DNA of 64,000 nucleotides from Pseudoclavibacter sp. CFCC 11306 (GTDB lineage: Bacteria > Actinomycetota > Actinomycetes > Actinomycetales > Microbacteriaceae), in the NCBI RefSeq assembly GCF_008831235.1, contig NZ_WBKF01000001.1, positions 1,174,529-1,238,528 on the forward strand, given 5' to 3'. Within the stretch, counting starts at the first letter, position 1, and every line of letters starts with the position of its first letter. This document shows positions 11,951 through 21,401 of this stretch, piece after piece. Position numbers and translations under genes: made by a program. The notes beneath the pieces were generated by a model that was not told the DNA's origin, did no database searches, and was given only the letters and a program-made list of their open reading frames with translations.

Positions 11951-13603
11951 ATGATCGCTCAAGCCGGGTTCGGCCATCGCATCCGTTCGCTGCTGCCCGG
12001 CAGGCAGGATCTCATCGACGCGCGACGCAGCCCGGGCACCGACCTGCTGGCGGGCGCCACCGTCGCCGTCGTCGCGCTGCCCCTCGCACTCGCCTTCGGC
12101 GTCGCCTCGGGCGTCGGCGCCGCTGCGGGCATGACGACCGCCATCATCGCCGGCGTCATCGCCGCGGTCTTCGGCGGCAGCAACCTGCAGGTCACCGGCC
12201 CCACCGGAGCGATGACCGTGGTGCTGCTGCCGATCGTGCACCAGCACGGCGTCGGCGGCGTGCTGACCGTCGGGCTGATGGCCGGCGTGATGCTCACAGT
12301 CGTCGCCTTCGCCCGCGTCGGACGCTACGTGCAGATGCTGCCCGCCTCGCTGCTCGAGGGCTTCACCGCGGGCATCGCGGTGGTCATCGCCCTGCAGCAG
12401 GTGCCCACTGCGCTGGGGGTGCCGGCCGGACAGCATGAGCAGGTCTGGGCCACCGCCGGAGAGGCGCTGATGCGCTGGGCCGCCAAGCCGCACTGGCTCG
12501 AGCCGCTCGTCGCGCTGGGCACTGCGGCTGTGATCCTGATCGCCGGCCGACTGCGTCCCGGACTGCCCTGGCCGCTGCTGCTGGTGGCGGTGGTGACGGC
12601 TCTCGCCTGGTGGCTGGGACTGCCCACGGCGCGCATCGGCGAGCTGCCGACCGGGCTTCCCGCCCCGAACCATGATTTTCTGCAGTGGGATGCGGTGGCC
12701 GGGCTGATCCCCAGCGCTCTGGCCGTCGCGGCGCTGGGAGCACTCGAGAGTCTGCTCAGCGCAAGTGTGGCCGACGGCATGACGGTCGGCGAACAGCACG
12801 ACCCGGATCGCGAGCTCTTCGGTCAGGGCCTCGCCAACATCGTCGTGCCGTTCTTCGGCGGAGTTCCAGCCACGGCCGCCATCGCACGCACCGCGGTCAA
12901 CGTTCGTTCCGGGGCCCGGTCACGCACCTCGGCGGTGACGCACTCGCTGATTCTGCTCGGGGTCGTTCTGGTCGCCGGCAGCGTCGTCGCTGCGATCCCG
13001 CTGGCCGTGCTGGCCGGCGTGCTGCTCGCGACGTGCGTGAACATGATCTCGCTGGGCAGCATCCGCAGCGTCGTGCGCGCCACCCGCGGAGACGCACTCG
13101 TCTTCTTCGCCACTTTCGCGACCACGGTGATCGTCGACGTGATCACGGCCGTCATCGTGGGCTTCGCGCTCGCCTCACTCGTCACGCTCAAGGCGGTGAG
13201 CGACGCGACGCAGGCGAAACCGGAGCCGCTCGATCCCGCCGATCACAGCGAGGCCGAACGGGATCTGCTCAGGCAGGCCATCGTGCCGTACCGGCTCGAA
13301 GGGGCGCTGTTCTTCGGCGTCGCTCAGCGCTTTCTGATCGACCTGACCGAGGTGAGCGAGGTGCGCGTGGTGATTCTGCGCATGGGGCACCTGAGCACGG
13401 TCGACGCCACCGGCGCGCAGGCGATCGGCACCGCTGTGCGACAGCTGCACGATCGAGACGTCGTCGTGCTGCTATCGGCTGTGCGGCCCGAGCACGAGCA
13501 GGTGCTGCGCAGCGTCGACGAGCTCGACGCGCTGTGGGCCGACGGCGAGGTCTTCGCGACCACACCTGAGGCCATCACCCGAGCCAAGGCACTGGTGGCC
13601 TGA
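11951..13603 (+). CDS. SulP family inorganic anion transporter with STAS domain
   Basis: Membrane transporter of 550 residues. An N-terminal SLC26/SulP membrane domain (about residues 25-410) is followed by a cytoplasmic STAS domain (about 440-545). The signature GGSNLQVTGPTGAMTVVL lies on transmembrane segment 3, the anion-site region of this family. Substrates in the family include sulfate, bicarbonate and dicarboxylates and cannot be told apart here. The ATG has a GGGGG ribosome site 7 nt upstream. It is divergent from rpoB, and a shared hairpin downstream separates it from the convergent reductase gene, so it is monocistronic. Confidence 0.9.
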   Translation: MIAQAGFGHRIRSLLPGRQDLIDARRSPGTDLLAGATVAVVALPLALAFGVASGVGAAAGMTTAIIAGVIAAVFGGSNLQVTGPTGAMTVVLLPIVHQHGVGGVLTVGLMAGVMLTVVAFARVGRYVQMLPASLLEGFTAGIAVVIALQQVPTALGVPAGQHEQVWATAGEALMRWAAKPHWLEPLVALGTAAVILIAGRLRPGLPWPLLLVAVVTALAWWLGLPTARIGELPTGLPAPNHDFLQWDAVAGLIPSALAVAALGALESLLSASVADGMTVGEQHDPDRELFGQGLANIVVPFFGGVPATAAIARTAVNVRSGARSRTSAVTHSLILLGVVLVAGSVVAAIPLAVLAGVLLATCVNMISLGSIRSVVRATRGDALVFFATFATTVIVDVITAVIVGFALASLVTLKAVSDATQAKPEPLDPADHSEAERDLLRQAIVPYRLEGALFFGVAQRFLIDLTEVSEVRVVILRMGHLSTVDATGAQAIGTAVRQLHDRDVVVLLSAVRPEHEQVLRSVDELDALWADGEVFATTPEAITRAKALVA

Positions 13604-13650
13604 GCTCGGCTCGACGACGGCGCAGGCGCGCAGATCGCCCCAGACACAGA

Positions 13651-13686
13651 GATGGCGCGGTCACGACGAATCGTGTCCGCGCCATC
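13651..13686. terminator. Bidirectional terminator between SulP and reductase genes
   Basis: GATGGCGCGG (13651-13660) pairs perfectly with CCGCGCCATC (13677-13686), and the loop holds a second short stem CACGA/TCGTG. It lies between two convergent stop codons and can serve both transcripts. Confidence 0.75.
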
Positions 13687-13720
13687 CGTGTGCACGAGGC
13701 ACCAGCTGAGTCGCTTCGGC

Positions 13721-14506
13721 TTAGTTGTAGAGCATGCCGCCGTCGACCAGCAGGGTCTGGCCGGTGACGTAGTCAGCCTTGTCGCTCGCGAAGAACGACA
13801 CCACGCCGGCGACGTCTTCAGGAGTCTCGATGCGGCCGAGCGCGATCGACTCGACGTTGTCTTTCAGGTTCTCGCCCTTGGCCTTGCCGTTGAGCTTGCC
13901 CAGCTCTTCGTCGATGAGATCCCACATGCCGGTGCCGACGATGCCAGGAGCCCAGGCGTTGACGGTGATGTTGCGCGGAGCGAGCTCCTGTGCGGCGACC
14001 TGCGTCAGGCCGCGCACGGCGAACTTGGTCGCCGAGTAGGCGCCCAGAATCGGGAAGCCCTTGATGCCGGCGATCGAAGAGGCGTTGATGATCTTGCCCT
14101 TCTCCTTGCCCAGCTCGGCGAACTTCTTCTCAGCAGCCTGAATGCCGTAGACGATGCTGAAGACGTTGATGTTGAAGATCTTCTCGAGATCTTCGGTGGT
14201 CACGTCGCTCAGCGGCTTGATCTGGGCGATGCCGGCGTTGTTGGCGATGACGTCGAAGCTGCCCAGCTTCTCTGCTGCGGCATCGACGGCGGCGAACACC
14301 TGATCGCGCTTCGACACGTCAGCGGCGACGAAGAACGCCTTGCGACCGAGAGCCTCGATCTCTTTGACGACGGCCTCTGCCTTCTCCTGCTGGAAATCCA
14401 GATCGGCGACGGCGATGTCGAAGCCGTCCTTGGCCAGCTGCAGTGCGATGCCGCGGCCGATTCCCTGCCCAGCGCCGGTAACGAGCGCAACCTTCTGATC
14501 ACTCAT
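13721..14506 (-). CDS. Diacetyl/acetoin reductase (SDR family, (S)-acetoin forming)
   Basis: NAD(P)H-dependent short-chain reductase of 261 residues that probably reduces diacetyl to acetoin and acetoin to 2,3-butanediol. The Rossmann motif TGAGQGIG is at residues 10-17, with NNAG near residue 90. The catalytic Ser and the YSATK pair lie near 140-160. The PGIVGTGMWDLID segment is typical of the acetoin reductase subgroup. I choose the ATG at 14506 because AGGAAGGA precedes it; 20 extra codons upstream are open but lack a ribosome site. The divergent neighbour is an AcoR-like regulator, which supports an acetoin-related role. Confidence 0.85.
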   Translation of the reverse strand: MSDQKVALVTGAGQGIGRGIALQLAKDGFDIAVADLDFQQEKAEAVVKEIEALGRKAFFVAADVSKRDQVFAAVDAAAEKLGSFDVIANNAGIAQIKPLSDVTTEDLEKIFNINVFSIVYGIQAAEKKFAELGKEKGKIINASSIAGIKGFPILGAYSATKFAVRGLTQVAAQELAPRNITVNAWAPGIVGTGMWDLIDEELGKLNGKAKGENLKDNVESIALGRIETPEDVAGVVSFFASDKADYVTGQTLLVDGGMLYN

Positions 14507-14592
14507 GGGAGATCCTTCCTCTTCGCGATGTCGTGCAAATGACCTCGCGTCGAGGCCATCCTCCACACGCCGTCCTGTGGCGCGCGGTGCAT

Positions 14593-14630
14593 CTGAGAGT
14601 CACTGTAAGTCAGGTGTGCGCTGTGAGTCA
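14593..14630. promoter_or_regulatory. Three direct repeats CTGNNAGTCA (candidate operator)
   Basis: Copies lie at 14593-14602, 14603-14612 and 14621-14630: CTGAGAGTCA, CTGTAAGTCA and CTGTGAGTCA. The first two abut and the third starts 18 bp after the second. They sit in the 250-bp gap between the reductase and the divergent regulator gene, so they are a likely binding array for that regulator. Spacings of 10 and 18 bp would place the boxes on nearly the same face of the helix. Confidence 0.5.
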
Positions 14631-14757
14631 GCGTGTCAGGTAAGGGAGACCTTGCCAACCGCGAGAACACGCGCGAAAATACCTCATGCAACCGGACGCA
14701 ACGGCTGGCCGACTCGGGCCTCCGTTCTGCGGCCAGAGACAATGAGGTGCACCTGCG

Positions 14758-15978
14758 ATGGCCAACGAGCTGGAATCGTCGTTCTCAACCGGGGAGGACC
14801 CCGTCGAATACGACAACCTGTTGCAGGAGGTCTTTCGAGCCACTTCGCGAGGTGAACGCGCTCCGGCCCGACCTCGGCCGCTGATCAGCGCCTCTTGGAA
14901 GCGCTCCCGCCGCGCCGGTCTCAGGCCTGATCAGTGCCGCTGCCCGATGCACTCCCCCGTGCGAGCACGCCGAGTGCCATCACGGACGTCGACCACCCGA
15001 CAGCTGATCCCGATGCTCAAGCAGACGCTGCCCCAGCATGACAACGGCATGTTCGAGAACGGCAGCTACCTCGTCGTACTCACCGACGCCGAGGCGCGCA
15101 TCGTGTGGCGCTACGGATCGACCGAGGCCCGACAGCGCGCCGACAGCATCGGCTTCGTCAAAGGCGCGATGTGGCGCGAGAACACAGTGGGCACGAACGC
15201 GATCGGCACCGCACTCGCCGTTCGACACCCGGTGCAGGTGCACGGCGCAGAGCATTTCTGTCTCGCGCATCAGCGCTGGAGCTGCGCGGCAGCGCCGATC
15301 ATCGACCCACGCTCACGCGCCTGCCTGGGCATCGTCAACATCTCGTGCACGGTCGCCGAGGCGCATCCGGCCATGCTCGCGCTGGCCTCGCTGCTCGCCC
15401 ACACCCTCGAGATGGAGCTGCACGAGGCGCACCAGCACGAGCTCGAACGACTGCGCACGATCAGCTGGCCGATGCAGCACACGCAGGGAGACGAGCCGTG
15501 GGCGGTGACCGACCGTCTGGGCTGGGTCGCGGCGACCAACAGCGCGTCGGCAGGCAGCCGGTTCACGCTGCCGGAGCATCCTGATCGCGACCTGCTCTGG
15601 CTGCCCGAGTTCGGCAGTGCGAAAGCGACCTCGCTGCCGGGCGGCTGGTTCATTCAGGGGCAGACCGTCGTCGAAGCCGAACCGGGAGAGAACCGGCTGC
15701 AGATCACTCGCACGTCGGGCGGCGCGCACGTGACGATGGATGCCGGCGACGTGCACTGGAGCGTCGAGATTCCGCCTCGGCAGGTCGACGTCATCACCCA
15801 GATCAACGCACACCGAGACGGCGTCAGCGCGGCAGACCTCTCAGAGGCGATCTTCGGCGACCGGACGCACACGGTCACCGTGCGCGCCGAGGTCAGCCGA
15901 ATTCGGCGAGCGCTGGGGCCGGTGATCATTGCCGCGCCGTACCGCTTCGCGGAGGGCATGCGGGTCGAGATCGACTGA
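14758..15978 (+). CDS. GAF-domain transcriptional regulator (AcoR-like, no sigma-54 domain)
   Basis: Regulator of 406 residues. The N-terminus carries the AcoR-type LISASWKRSRRAG stretch. A GAF sensor (about residues 80-225) includes WRENTVGTNAIGTAL and EHFCLAHQRWSC, both typical of acetoin-operon activators. Unlike the classical AcoR there is no AAA+ sigma-54 activation module. The C-terminus (about 335-406) instead looks like a winged helix with TVRAEVSRIRRALG, so it probably acts on normal promoters. It is divergent from the acetoin reductase gene with candidate sites between them. The inducer, acetoin or diacetyl, is inferred from context only. Confidence 0.8.
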   Translation: MANELESSFSTGEDPVEYDNLLQEVFRATSRGERAPARPRPLISASWKRSRRAGLRPDQCRCPMHSPVRARRVPSRTSTTRQLIPMLKQTLPQHDNGMFENGSYLVVLTDAEARIVWRYGSTEARQRADSIGFVKGAMWRENTVGTNAIGTALAVRHPVQVHGAEHFCLAHQRWSCAAAPIIDPRSRACLGIVNISCTVAEAHPAMLALASLLAHTLEMELHEAHQHELERLRTISWPMQHTQGDEPWAVTDRLGWVAATNSASAGSRFTLPEHPDRDLLWLPEFGSAKATSLPGGWFIQGQTVVEAEPGENRLQITRTSGGAHVTMDAGDVHWSVEIPPRQVDVITQINAHRDGVSAADLSEAIFGDRTHTVTVRAEVSRIRRALGPVIIAAPYRFAEGMRVEID

Positions 15979-15985
15979 CTTCCGG

Positions 15986-16567
15986 TCAGCAGCTGACCGA
16001 GGCCAGCAGACGTTCGACCAGCACGCCGCGATTGCCTTCGAGATCTGAGAGCACGTCCTGTTCGCGCACCTCCTGCGGGGTGAGCCAGGCGAGTTCGAGG
16101 GCATCCTGACGCGGCTGGCAGGTGCCGGTCACCGGCACGACGTAGGCCAGCGAGACGGCATGCTGGCGACCGTCGAACAGCTCGCTCGTGGTCGAGGGCA
16201 CCGGGAAGTACTCGCCCACCGTCTGCGGCGACATCGACAGCGGCAGCTGCGGGAAGGCGATCGGGCCGAGGTCGTTCTCGAGATGGCGCAGCAGCGCTTC
16301 GCGCAGGCTCTCGCCGAACCGCACACGGCCCGAGACGATGGTGCGGGTGATCGAGTCGGTGTCGCTGACGCGCATGAGCAGGCCGATCTGCGCGACCTTG
16401 CCACTGCCGGTCAAGCGCACGGGCAGCGCTTCGACGTAGAGCATGGGCAGGTGCCGCCTGGCCTCTTCCAGCTCGGAGTCGGTCAGCCAGCCGGAGTCGG
16501 CGCCACCGTTGCTGCCGATGACGTCATCGTCTGGATCCTGCGGGTCGGGCGTGCCAACGATGCTCAT
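15986..16567 (-). CDS. NUDIX-hydrolase-like protein (DUF4916 type)
   Basis: Cytosolic protein of 193 residues resembling the actinobacterial DUF4916/NUDIX group. It has a conserved core around GLLMRVSDTDSITRTIVSGR and RESL-type helices. A canonical GX5EX7REUXEEXGU box is not visible; the closest stretch is GESLREALLRHLENDLG, which lacks part of the metal-binding glutamates, so catalysis is uncertain. I prefer the ATG at 16567 to the one at 16585 because a -10 element CATAAT ends 6 nt upstream of it, which suggests a leaderless transcript; the earlier ATG would lie inside or upstream of the promoter. Confidence 0.7.
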   Translation of the reverse strand: MSIVGTPDPQDPDDDVIGSNGGADSGWLTDSELEEARRHLPMLYVEALPVRLTGSGKVAQIGLLMRVSDTDSITRTIVSGRVRFGESLREALLRHLENDLGPIAFPQLPLSMSPQTVGEYFPVPSTTSELFDGRQHAVSLAYVVPVTGTCQPRQDALELAWLTPQEVREQDVLSDLEGNRGVLVERLLASVSC

Positions 16568-16626
16568 GGTCTGATTATGGCGCATTTGCCCGGGGCGGCG
16601 CAGACTACTCGGTACAATCGGTGCTC
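16568..16626. promoter_or_regulatory. Divergent leaderless promoters
   Basis: Only 59 bp separate two divergent start codons. On the minus strand CATAAT (16574-16579) ends 6 nt before the ATG at 16567. On the plus strand TACAAT (16613-16618) ends 8 nt before the ATG at 16627. Neither start has a Shine-Dalgarno sequence. Both messages probably begin at or next to the start codon, as is common in actinomycetes. Confidence 0.6.
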
Positions 16627-17415
16627 ATGACCGCTTCACACCCGAATGCCACCCCAGAGACCGCTTCGACCCGATCCTCCGAAGCCGGTGGGTCAGCGCA
16701 GCGTTCAGACGGGCAGGGCCGAGGATCGGTGCGGCCCAGCTACCGCTTCTACGCGGTGATCGTCGCGATCTTCGCCTCGCTGCTGCTGGTCTCGAACATC
16801 GCGGCGACGCAGGGTGTGGTGTTCGGTCCGGTTTGGGGATTCCCGATCAACACTGACGGTGGGTTCCTGCTGTTCCCCCTGGCCTACGTGCTCGGCGATG
16901 TGCTGAGCGAGGTCTACGGGTTCAAGCGGACCCGCACGGCGACCATCGTGTCGTTCTGCATCGCCATCGGGGCCATGCTGTACTTCCAGTTCGTGATCGC
17001 CCTGCCGAAGTCGGAGGGCACCGACACGGAGTCGTTCAACGCGCTGCTCGGCCTCAGCGTGCCGCAGATTCTGCTCGGGTCGGTGCTGGGCTTTCTCGTG
17101 GGTCAGACGCTGAACGCGTGGGTCGTGACATGGATGAAGCGCCGCCGCCGCGACGAACGCCAGCTCTGGGCGAGACTGCTCGGGTCGACCGTCGTCGGGG
17201 AGTTCGCCGACACCCTCATCTTCTGTCTGATCGCAGCGCCGGTGCTCGGGTTCACCGAGCCGGCCGACTTCGCCATCTACGTGGCGCTCGGGTTCGTATA
17301 CAAGACCGCAGTCGAGGCCGCACTGCTTCCGTTCACCTACCGCGTGATCGCCTGGGTGAAGCGGCACGAGCCCGACTACCGCCCGGTGGGTGCCGGCGAG
17401 TCCGCCGCGAGCTGA
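16627..17415 (+). CDS. yhhQ: Queuosine precursor transporter (YhhQ/VUT_1 family)
   Basis: Integral membrane protein of 262 residues. A disordered N-terminus of about 40 residues precedes six or so membrane segments. The family signatures are FPLAYVLGDVLSEVYG near residues 80-95 and GEFADTLIFCLIA in the second half. E. coli YhhQ imports queuosine precursors (preQ0, preQ1). The tRNA-guanine transglycosylase gene tgt lies about 1 kb away on the other strand and would consume the imported base, so the pair looks like a salvage system. The GTG at 16621 is in frame but the leaderless ATG at 16627 fits the TACAAT promoter better. Confidence 0.9.
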   Translation: MTASHPNATPETASTRSSEAGGSAQRSDGQGRGSVRPSYRFYAVIVAIFASLLLVSNIAATQGVVFGPVWGFPINTDGGFLLFPLAYVLGDVLSEVYGFKRTRTATIVSFCIAIGAMLYFQFVIALPKSEGTDTESFNALLGLSVPQILLGSVLGFLVGQTLNAWVVTWMKRRRRDERQLWARLLGSTVVGEFADTLIFCLIAAPVLGFTEPADFAIYVALGFVYKTAVEAALLPFTYRVIAWVKRHEPDYRPVGAGESAAS

Positions 17416-17418
17416 GCG

Positions 17419-17814
17419 GGCTTTCAGCGGCTTCTGCACTTTCGTGGGGCGCTCAGCGGCTTCTGCACACTCGAGGGAGCGTCCGGCGGTACTCGACAGC
17501 GCATTCAGCGGGTTCTGCGCACTCGAGGCGAAAGGCGTTCAGCAGGTCCTGCATGATCGAGGCGCCGAGGCCCAGTGAGAACGCTCGTGAGCCTGCCCCC
17601 CCCCCCCGAGCACGACCGCATGCGAAAGTACAGAAAGTGCGACCATCAGAGACTGAAGCCCGCAAGTTCTGCACTTTCAAGGGGCGCTCACCAAGTTCTG
17701 CACTTTCGCGGGGCATTCAGCGGGTTCTGCGCACTCGAGGGGTGTCCGGCGGTACTCGACAGGGCATTCAGCGGCTTCTGCACACTCGACGAGGCGCTCA
17801 ACCGTATCTGCCGA
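17419..17814. repeat. Degenerate intergenic repeat array (about eight copies)
   Basis: The 464-bp gap 17416-17879 carries about eight degenerate copies of a unit with core TTCAGCGGSTTCTGCRCACT followed by CGAGG or TTCG. Cores lie near 17424, 17453, 17504, 17529, 17660, 17690, 17715 and 17766. A longer block containing GTCCGGCGGTACTCGACAG plus a core occurs twice (from 17481 and from 17743). A run of 12 C lies at 17596-17607. There are no spacers of constant size and no long palindromes, so it is not CRISPR. No real ORF is present. Confidence 0.7.
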
Positions 17815-17879
17815 ATTCCCCACAATCGTCTTTCTCACGACGAGGGCGGCTCAGCGGAGCCCAGCGTTCGACCAGGCGG

Positions 17880-19669
<1,790 letters not shown>

Positions 19670-19712
19670 TCACAATCTGGCGTCTGGGCTCGGGCACAAA
19701 TAGGCTGATCGC

Positions 19713-20447
19713 ATGAAGCCATTCCTGTATCTGAGCGCGCGCACGAATGACGAGGCCACTGCGGCCGAGCGCGCCTCGATGCTGGAGCACACCGGGCTGA
19801 GGGCAGACGCCCTCGTACACCACCGACTCGACCGCGCGCCGCTGCCCGAGATCGATCTCACCGAGCTCAGCGGAGTGCTGCTCGGCGGCAGCCCCTATGA
19901 CTGGTCGGCCCCACCCGAGCGCAAGGACCCGCTGCAGCGACGGGTCGAGCACGACGTGTTCGCCCTGGTGCGTCGCATTCTCGATGCCGATTTCCCGTTC
20001 TTCGGGGCCTGTTACGGAATGGGCGCGGTCGCCACAGTGCTTGAGACTCCGTTGGGCCCCGACTTCGCCGAGGATGCCGGAGCCGTCACCCTGCAGGTCA
20101 CCTCCGCCGGCCGATCCGATCGTCTGCTGGATGACGCGCCTGCGCAGATCTCGTCGTTCGTCGGGCACCATGAGTCGTTGCTCGAGGTGCCGGAGGGCGC
20201 CGAACTGCTGCTGACCTCGGCGACTGCTCCGGTGCAGATGATCCGCGTCGGCGAGCGCGGCTACGCGACGCAGTTCCATCCCGAGCTTGACCGGTCGGCG
20301 TTCATTCGGCGTGCGACGCTCTACGACGGGCACGGCTACTACCCTGCCGGCCGCATCGCAGCCATCGAGCAGGCGACGCTGGGCCTCGACACAGCCCCGG
20401 CACACCGTCTGCTGCGCCGCTTCGCGCTCGAGCACGGCCGTCGCTGA
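19713..20447 (+). CDS. Class I glutamine amidotransferase-like protein
   Basis: Stand-alone amidotransferase domain of 244 residues, related to GMP synthase glutaminase subunits. The nucleophile elbow reads FGACYGMG (about residues 95-102) and the His-Glu part of the triad is QFHPELD (about 185-191). No synthetase partner is adjacent, so it may act as a glutamine or gamma-glutamyl hydrolase. No ribosome site is visible; TAGGCT (19701-19706) ends 6 nt before the ATG and could be the -10 of a leaderless message. Confidence 0.85.
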   Translation: MKPFLYLSARTNDEATAAERASMLEHTGLRADALVHHRLDRAPLPEIDLTELSGVLLGGSPYDWSAPPERKDPLQRRVEHDVFALVRRILDADFPFFGACYGMGAVATVLETPLGPDFAEDAGAVTLQVTSAGRSDRLLDDAPAQISSFVGHHESLLEVPEGAELLLTSATAPVQMIRVGERGYATQFHPELDRSAFIRRATLYDGHGYYPAGRIAAIEQATLGLDTAPAHRLLRRFALEHGRR

Positions 20448-20522
20448 GCGGCCCTGCACCGTTCGTCGAGACGCGCCACGACCGGCGCGATCGTATCCCT
20501 CCGACAGGTGTCTGCGACCTAA

Positions 20523-20551
20523 TCGACACTGCTGGCGCCAGCAGGCATACT
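20523..20551 (+). promoter_or_regulatory. Promoter with a perfect palindrome filling the spacer
   Basis: TCGACA (20523-20528) and CATACT (20546-20551) flank a 17-nt spacer that is almost entirely the 16-bp perfect palindrome CTGCTGGCGCCAGCAG (20529-20544). The DUF3151 start codon follows 7 nt after the -10. A dimeric regulator bound there would contact both promoter elements. Confidence 0.5.
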
Positions 20552-20558
20552 GGATGGC

Positions 20559-21020
20559 ATGGGCGACAACAATCTGCTTTCGATTCCACCGACGTTCCTC
20601 GATGAGGTGCCGGGTCTCGCTGACGCTCTCGCCGACGAGCCGCTCAACCGCGTGGCGGCCTCGTTCCCCGCAGCGTCACTGCCTTGGGCTCTGCTCGCAC
20701 AGCAGGCTCGCACGCACGGCAACTATGTGAACGCATACGCCTACGCCCGCACCGGCTATCACCGTGGCCTCGACGCTCTGCGCAGACACGGCTGGAAGGG
20801 GCAGGGGCCGATTCCGTGGTCGCACGAGCCGAACCGTGGCTTCCTGCTCTCGCTCTTCGAGCTGGGCAAAGCCGCCGAGCTGATCGGCGAAGCCGACGAG
20901 GTCGATCGCGTGCACACGTTCCTCACCGACAGCGACCCCTCGGTCATCGACGCCATCCTGGCTGACGAGGCGGCGCACGCCCCGGGCACTGAGACGATCG
21001 TCATCCGCGGCATCAACTGA
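20559..21020 (+). CDS. DUF3151 domain-containing protein
   Basis: Cytosolic protein of 153 residues that matches the actinobacterial DUF3151 family across its length. Conserved stretches are NAYAYARTGYHRGLDALRRH and WKGQGPIPWSHEPNRGFLLS (about residues 48-88). It is predicted to be all helical and its function is unknown in all members. It has its own promoter, and 54 bp separate it from the next gene. Confidence 0.88.
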   Translation: MGDNNLLSIPPTFLDEVPGLADALADEPLNRVAASFPAASLPWALLAQQARTHGNYVNAYAYARTGYHRGLDALRRHGWKGQGPIPWSHEPNRGFLLSLFELGKAAELIGEADEVDRVHTFLTDSDPSVIDAILADEAAHAPGTETIVIRGIN

Positions 21021-21074
21021 TCGCTGCGGCGCATATCTTTCTTTGTTCCGACCGACCGTCTAGCATCAGGAAGC

Positions 21075-21401
21075 ATGACTTCCACTGACCGTCAATCGGA
21101 CGATCAGGCGCGGTACATCGAAGTGTGGAACGACTTGGTCTCTCCGCGAGACCTCACGTGGGCACTTCTGATCTGTGGTGGCACCACCGCAGCCGCGCTG
21201 CTGATCGCAACGCTGCTCTCGTTCAACGTCTTCTTCTGGGGGCTCGGCGGCTCGGTCATCGGCTTCGTCATCAGCACCTTCGCGTTCACGCCGAAACGAG
21301 ACGTGCGCATCGTGAGCGCCGACGACGGGCTCGAACACAGCATCCACATCAGTGCCGAAGCCGATGTCGCCGCAGACGCCGACAGGGCCGGTGACCGCTG
21401 A
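21075..21401 (+). CDS. Small two-helix membrane protein coupled to a TctA-like permease
   Basis: Protein of 108 residues with a charged N-terminus, two adjacent membrane segments (about residues 27-70) and an acidic C-terminal tail. I do not recognise the family. Its stop codon overlaps the start of the downstream permease (TGATG), which indicates tight coupling. It could fill the role of the small TctB subunit, although no similarity to TctB is visible. AGGAAG precedes the ATG. Confidence 0.7.
   Translation: MTSTDRQSDDQARYIEVWNDLVSPRDLTWALLICGGTTAAALLIATLLSFNVFFWGLGGSVIGFVISTFAFTPKRDVRIVSADDGLEHSIHISAEADVAADADRAGDR

Noticed and set aside
11588-12799. Minus-strand open frame of 403 codons across the SulP gene
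   Set aside because: The SulP reading on the other strand has full family motifs; this frame has none and runs into the rpoB promoter.
17419-17814. Repeat array as a CRISPR
   Set aside because: Units are degenerate, spacing is irregular, there are no unique spacers of constant length and no cas genes nearby.
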